Shown: piece by piece, positions 39,869 through 64,000 of the stretch
Layout of the letters: every line of letters begins with the position of its first letter
Numbering within the stretch: the first letter of the stretch is position 1
NCBI RefSeq assembly: GCF_049306965.1
Contig: NC_133183.1
Span: 20,032,001 to 20,096,000 of the forward strand
Direction: 5' to 3'
DNA length: 64,000 nt
Origin: Danio rerio
Lineage: Eukaryota; Chordata; Actinopteri; Cypriniformes; Danionidae
The notes under the pieces: generated by a model
Seen by the model: the letters and a program-made list of their open reading frames with translations, nothing else
The model's database searches: none
Told to the model about the DNA's origin: nothing
Made by a program: the position numbers and the translations under genes

Positions 39869-41779
39869 AAAGAAATCTAATTTAATATACTACACAAATT
39901 GTACCCTGTTAAGCTTTTTAAACGAGATTTATTGAAGACATGGATGTCAGTTGTTTATTCTGTTCATTACACCCAAAAACAGTACCTCCTTTTTTTTCTG
40001 GCATTGTCTGTATACAAAACGTTTTTGGTAGAAGATTTCCAAGTGTACAAATGATAAAGTGCTGCCAAATTTTCTTGTATGAATATGTTATTTATTTATT
40101 TTTTTAGTTATGATAAAAAGTTGGAAAATTCAGCTTACGGAAAGCTTGAAAATCAAGTTTAAAATGTAAATTTTGATATGAAAAAACAACAACAACAACA
40201 ACCCTAAAACAACACTTTTTATTTTACACTTAAAATTAGACTTTAAATTAGATTCTCATTACTTTCCTATGTGCGCCTATGCGGTCCAGAAAAAGTTAAT
40301 AGGAACAAGTTACTTTTTTTAAGACTATAGCTTTTAATTACCCTTTATGAATGTTTTTTTTTTTGCTTGTTTGTTTGTTTATTAACCTAGCAATTTCATA
40401 CTACTCAAATTATAATAATTATTATTATAATTTTTTTTTATCAAATTATGGCCATTCCTTAACTACGGGCTCTTTTAGCCTTGTTAAGTTGAGTAAAAAA
40501 AACTTGTTCAAAATTAACGTCATAAGTTTAAATAATTTGTATAGTTTTTAGATCTGTAAGAGGACAAACTTAGATGAGAAGCATTTTTTCCATCGTGAAC
40601 TGAACAAATGTCAATTTCACCACATCTCAATATACAGCTTATTTCAAAATGAAATAAACGATGGCAGTCAAACATTATTTAAGATCTTTTTTGTATCTAG
40701 TTTAGCCAATCTTTCCACAATATTTATGATAATTATACATTTGTCAATGACATGAATTAGTTGTATGTTGAATTGTCACACTCTAAAATTTATTAACAAT
40801 TGGGTTAAGAGCTTATTCGAAAATAAATAATCTGAATTGATTTATTAAATAGAATAATAACTTACACATTGTGAATACATTTTTAATGTGTGATGAGAAC
40901 TTTTAAAATATATTTTTTAATGTGTGTGGTGATGAAAATGACAGTGGTGGAAATTACATTTTAACAGTTTATTGAGAAAAATAAAAAAAAATAGCTTCAC
41001 CGATTAGCTTTGAATTGATACTAGCATTTCATGTTTGGTTTTTAAAAACATCTTTGAAGCTACAACATGTTTGGAAATGATGTAAAATAAATGTATTTCC
41101 TTATCAGGCAATATTTCCTTGTTTTTCTTCATGTGTTGTAGATAAAAATGAAAATTTCCTCAATCCTGAAAATGTTCTCAAATGGCACTATTCATTTTTA
41201 TAGAAACCACCTAAATAATCTTTCACACATACTATTTAAAGCGACATTACAGTGTTGTGGTACAGTGTTTTCATACAGCTATGTTTTTGTATGAAAAATT
41301 ATATTGATAGTCTCACATTAATAACTATAAAATATTTAAATTATTTCACTAGTGCTTAATTAAGATATATAAATAGATACCAGATAAATAATATTTTAAA
41401 ATGTTATTTTCATTGGTAAAGTTTAAAACTCTGTGTGTGCAACAAGGCGAAAACAGTGATTTTGACCCATAAAAGCAGGTTGAATAATATGAAAAAAATA
41501 TAATAGAAAGGTATTAGTTTTTTTTAAGTAGGTTTTATGGTTAGTTTGACAAAGAAAGAGGAATTTGAACAAAATTATATATATATTTATGGATGTATGA
41601 TCAAAGGACATAAAAGTGCCCATAGTTGAAGAATTAGCCATTAATAATAAGCACATTTTAAAATTAATAATTTAACATGTTTACGTAATACAGGTTTTAC
41701 TTTTTTTATGCAATCATTTTGTGGACCCATGATTGAGCCAAAGAAATAAAGAAAACCTTTCACTATCTGTGTGATAACC
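39869..41779. other. Spacer between mutyh and armh1
   Basis: Strongly AT-rich with poly(T), (ACA)n and AAT patches. No gene or paired repeat ends seen. Confidence 0.55.
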
Positions 41780-41785
41780 TTTATT
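41780..41785 (-). terminator. Likely armh1 poly(A) signal
   Basis: AATAAA on the minus strand about 65 nt after the armh1 stop codon at 41850-41852. Confidence 0.6.
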
Positions 41786-41849
41786 AATTTCTGTATAAAA
41801 CACAATGAACTAAATTTGATCTTATTGTTGATCTTGTTTCAAGCAATGT

Positions 41850-56487
<14,638 letters not shown>

Positions 56488-56856
56488 GACTCGAGCATGT
56501 AACGACTGCTGAACATTAAAACACAGATGTCAACGTTATTTCTAATGTAAAAACAGTTATGAATAGATTCAAAACATTATATAGGTTTATTTATAGCACA
56601 TAAACTAAGATTAATAAAACAACAATAACGTTATATAAAATGTTATAACCGCCATTATGCATCTTAATATATCTGAAAGCTGTGATTTAAAGTTTTGTTT
56701 GCAATAATAAAAAAGCTGTGTCTAATGTGTCTAATGGTGGTTGTTTTCTACATATTATATAAATCTTTCTTTAAATGAAGTAACAAATATGTGTTACTTT
56801 AACATTTTAGTTTTCGCTGTTTTGCCATGTTTATAAAAGAACGACCCGTTTCTCAC

Positions 56857-56900
56857 CTTCACTTCCGCCAATGTTTGTCGTTGCTATGGTTACTGAGATG
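56857..56900 (-). promoter_or_regulatory. armh1 5' untranslated exon and core promoter
   Basis: A donor, GTGAAG|GTGAGA, ends a probable non-coding first exon at 56857. It would splice to an acceptor near 56508 (aatgttcag) just upstream of the ATG at 56485-56487. A cttccg ETS-type motif and an X-box lie in the same 45 bp. Confidence 0.5.
56880..56893 (-). promoter_or_regulatory. RFX X-box
   Basis: Minus strand GTAACC AT AGCAAC fits the full consensus GTNRCC N(0-3) RGYAAC. X-boxes bind RFX factors and mark many ciliary genes. It lies at the expected distance from the likely armh1 start of transcription. Confidence 0.75.
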
Positions 56901-57223
56901 TACGGTGTCTGTTTTGGCACATTCAATCACAGTGGCGTGAAAATAATATTATTTGCTTCATTTCCAGACCAGGGCTTGTGAGACACAAGTATTTCAACTT
57001 CTACAACACATTATTAATCATACCATTATGCTAAGATTTGCACAATTTTAACCATGGCCAATCTAGCCCACATTTTAGTGAAAATCTGTTACTATTTGCA
57101 TTCTCCTTTACTAAATCTTCATCTTTAGTTTCGTTACTTTTTATGCACTTAAATAAACTCCTCATCGCTTTTTGTTTCAACAAAAAAAATTATTAGAACT
57201 TCAACATTTTTAAAGTTCTAATA
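56901..57223. other. Spacer upstream of armh1
   Basis: AT-rich and without gene evidence. Confidence 0.5.
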
Positions 57224-58573
57224 CACTCACTGGCCACTTACCTGCTCATCTGCTCGTTAACGCATTTTTTTAATCACACGGCAGCAACTCAATGCATGTA
57301 GGCATGAAGACATGTTTAAGACGCTCTGCTGCAGTTCAAACCGAGCATCAGAGTGGGGAAGAAAGGTCTTTGAACAGGGCATGGTTGTTGCTGCCAGACG
57401 AGCTGGTCTAGTATTTCAGAAACTGATGATCTGCTTGAATTTTAATGCAACCATCTCTAGAGTTTACAGAGAATGGTCCGAAAAAGAGAAAATATCCAGT
57501 TCCAGCTGATGGAAAGGTAACAGTAACTCAAATAACCACACAAGGTTTCAACCGAGGTATGTCAAAGAGCTGAATGCACAACACGTACTGTAGGTCTATG
57601 GGTCGGAATTTGGCGTCAACAAACATAAAAGCATGGATCTATTTTGCCTTGTATCTGATCAGGCTGGTGATGGTGGTGTAATGGTGTGGGAGACATTTTC
57701 TTGGCACACTTAAACCAATTAGTGCCAATTAAGCATCATGTCAATGCCACAGCCTACCTGAGTATTGTTGTTGACCATGTTCAGGTGGCAGGCCAGATTA
57801 ACCATCAGGCCACCGGGAAATGTCCCGATGCTCCCTATGGCCAGTCCGCCCCTGACCATGTCCATCTCTTTATGACCACAGTATGCCCATCTTGTGATGG
57901 CTACTTTCAGCAGGATAACAGGCCATGTCATACAGCACAAATCATCTCAGACTGGTTTCATGACAATGAGTTCACTGTACTCAAATGGCCTCCACTGTCA
58001 TCAGATTTCAATCCAATAGAGCAGTTCTCAAATTTTTTTCATCAAGTACCACCTCAGAAATAAATAGTCTCTCCAAGTACCACCAAAATGAGCAGTATTG
58101 AAATACAGTCACGTAGTAGACCCAGTAAAGCAGCTACAACTCTGCACAGTAAAAAAAAACGTGGCAGAATATCTCAGAAATATAGGCTATATGTCAAATA
58201 TGGCATATTATATACATAATTTTAGGTAAATTTTGAAATGTGTGCATGGCATTTATATGACATATTTCATTCCTCCGCGTACCACTAGAAGCAAGCCTGC
58301 GTACCACTAGTGGTACATGTACTACAGTTTGAGAACCACTGCAATAGAGCACCTTTGTGATGTGGTGGAATGGGAGATTCGCATCATGGATGTGCAGCTG
58401 ACATATCTGCAGCAACTACATGATGCTATCATGTCAATATGGACCAAATTCTCTTAGGAATATTTCCAGTATCTTGCTCAATCTATGCCATGAAGGATTA
58501 AGGCAGTTCTGAAGGCAAAAGGGGATCCAACCCAGTACTAGTAAGGTGTACCTAATAAAGTGGCCGGTGAGTG
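57224..58573 (+). mobile_element. Tc1-like transposon, longest copy, with nested hAT
   Basis: Starts CACTCACTGGCCACTTACCT next to TA and ends in the mirrored terminus ggccggtgagtg. It holds most of the transposase region, including words for GRIWRQQ-like and FSWHT-like segments and QQDNRPCHTAQIISDW. Reading frames are broken and parts of the DNA-binding domain are lost. A 320-bp hAT element interrupts the final catalytic region at NPIE. Confidence 0.92.
58022..58341. mobile_element. hAT-like element nested in Tc1, 8-bp target duplication
   Basis: Left end cagttctcaaatttttttca and right end gtttgagaaccactg are inverted. caatagag is duplicated at 58014-58021 and 58342-58349. No frame; a non-autonomous copy. 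Confidence 0.9.
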
Positions 58574-59154
58574 CATACTAGAGTTAATTAGTTCTCCTTG
58601 AGAATAAATTAGAAGAACAAAAAAATAATAACAGAAAAATGCTTTATTGTGGTTTTATTTTCATTTTATTTCAGCTAGACCAGAAACTTCTTTGTCCAAC
58701 GAATTTACAAACATGAATGTGCAAACTAATCATTCTCTTAAATAAATTTAAACCCTTTGACTATGTGGGATTTAAACATGCTGTCTATAAGGATCACAAA
58801 TATTGAAAAGAATCATATTTGTATTATAGAATTAACACACAAACTATAGTTTAATCAGGATACCACACAGTTTCCCCACTTCAATATTCAAGGTGCAAAT
58901 ATGCTCCTGAAAGAGGTTAAAGAGACAAGTCCTTACTGTGCGTGAAATAAGTTAAAATGCACATAGATTTTGTCCCACAGTCAGAGAAAAGATCTATATC
59001 ACATTCTTATGAATATAACACTTGTCTTGGTTAACCGTTAAAGCGTTTTCAAGTTTGACATGAGAGCCAACACTATAATTGCACCATCCAAGGCTGGAAA
59101 AAAGGCTTCATGTCTTCTGTAATCGTGCAGAAAAATAAAAAGTGCCATTTATTT
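58574..59154. other. guk1 3' UTR and spacer
   Basis: A minus-strand AATAAA at 58643-58648 is a plausible guk1 poly(A) signal, which would give a 3' UTR of about 500 nt. No other gene was seen. Confidence 0.45.
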
Positions 59155-63809
<4,655 letters not shown>

Positions 63810-64000
63810 GTCGCTGTGAGCAAGCAAAACAGTTGCCATTTGTATAAACTTTTCAGACTACAGTCTTTTTTGTTCATCATATCTTATAAAATTCATATCA
63901 CATTACAGTGCTCCGCATAATTGAGTACACCTTATTTTGAAAATGAATATTTGTATCCATTTCTCAGTGAATAGGTAATGTATATTAGTACATTATATTA
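63810..64000. other. Upstream of guk1 exon 1, possible repeat edge
   Basis: Intron or promoter of guk1. From about 63906 the words cagtgctccgcataattgag and attttgaaaatgaatattt resemble the start of a common fish DNA-transposon repeat running off the window. Low certainty. Confidence 0.35.

Noticed and set aside
63810-63839. Upstream in-frame ATG of guk1 ([10 protein letters not shown] before MSGPRP)
   Set aside because: A polypyrimidine tract and cacag acceptor lie between the two ATGs, and human GUK1 starts MSGPRPVV. An alternative longer N-terminus remains possible.

Overview
The window is AT-rich vertebrate genomic DNA with long introns, consensus GT-AG splicing, dense DNA-transposon relics and cyprinid-type repeats (DANA-like SINE, 5S-rRNA-derived SINE3, Tc1, hAT and Harbinger non-autonomous elements). 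Together these point strongly to zebrafish (Danio rerio) or a very close relative. No search was run: identities come from recalled family sequences and from exon chains that I joined by eye and checked for reading phase.

Layout. 1-13.9 kb is intron of a plus-strand gene whose last three coding exons lie at 14043-18427; their protein resembles the C-terminus of the zinc-finger factor GLIS1. It converges on five minus-strand genes. In order along the plus strand these are rps8 (21385-27654, 208 aa), an ELOVL4-like elongase best matching the fish elovl8 group (28285-30595, 264 aa), mutyh (32024-39265, 526 aa), armh1 (41850-56487, 410 aa) and guk1 (59155-63809, 197 aa). All five chains close in phase from ATG to stop, and the rps8 and guk1 lengths equal those of the human proteins.

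The genes do not form one pathway. They cover ribosome structure (rps8), fatty-acid elongation (elovl8), repair of 8-oxoG:A mispairs (mutyh), GMP phosphorylation (guk1), transcription control (glis1) and a poorly known armadillo-like protein (armh1). Human RPS8, MUTYH, ARMH1 and GLIS1 all lie on chromosome 1p, so the block looks like partly conserved synteny.

Mobile DNA supplies most of the rest. A 7.4-kb LTR element with two near-identical LTRs of about 1.47 kb sits antisense in an armh1 intron, and its 3' LTR carries a 536-bp Harbinger-like insert. There are four copies of one Tc1-like family, nested hAT elements with clean 8-bp target duplications, a LINE 3' end, two SINE3 copies, and several inverted-repeat families present two to five times.

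The most useful observations are a full RFX X-box at the armh1 promoter, two probable GC-AG introns (guk1 and armh1), competing donors after armh1 coding exon 1, a PIP box in the last mutyh exon, the rps8 stop codon lying inside its poly(A) signal, and a retroposed insert with a 17-bp target duplication just upstream of mutyh. I found no convincing new multi-gene system.
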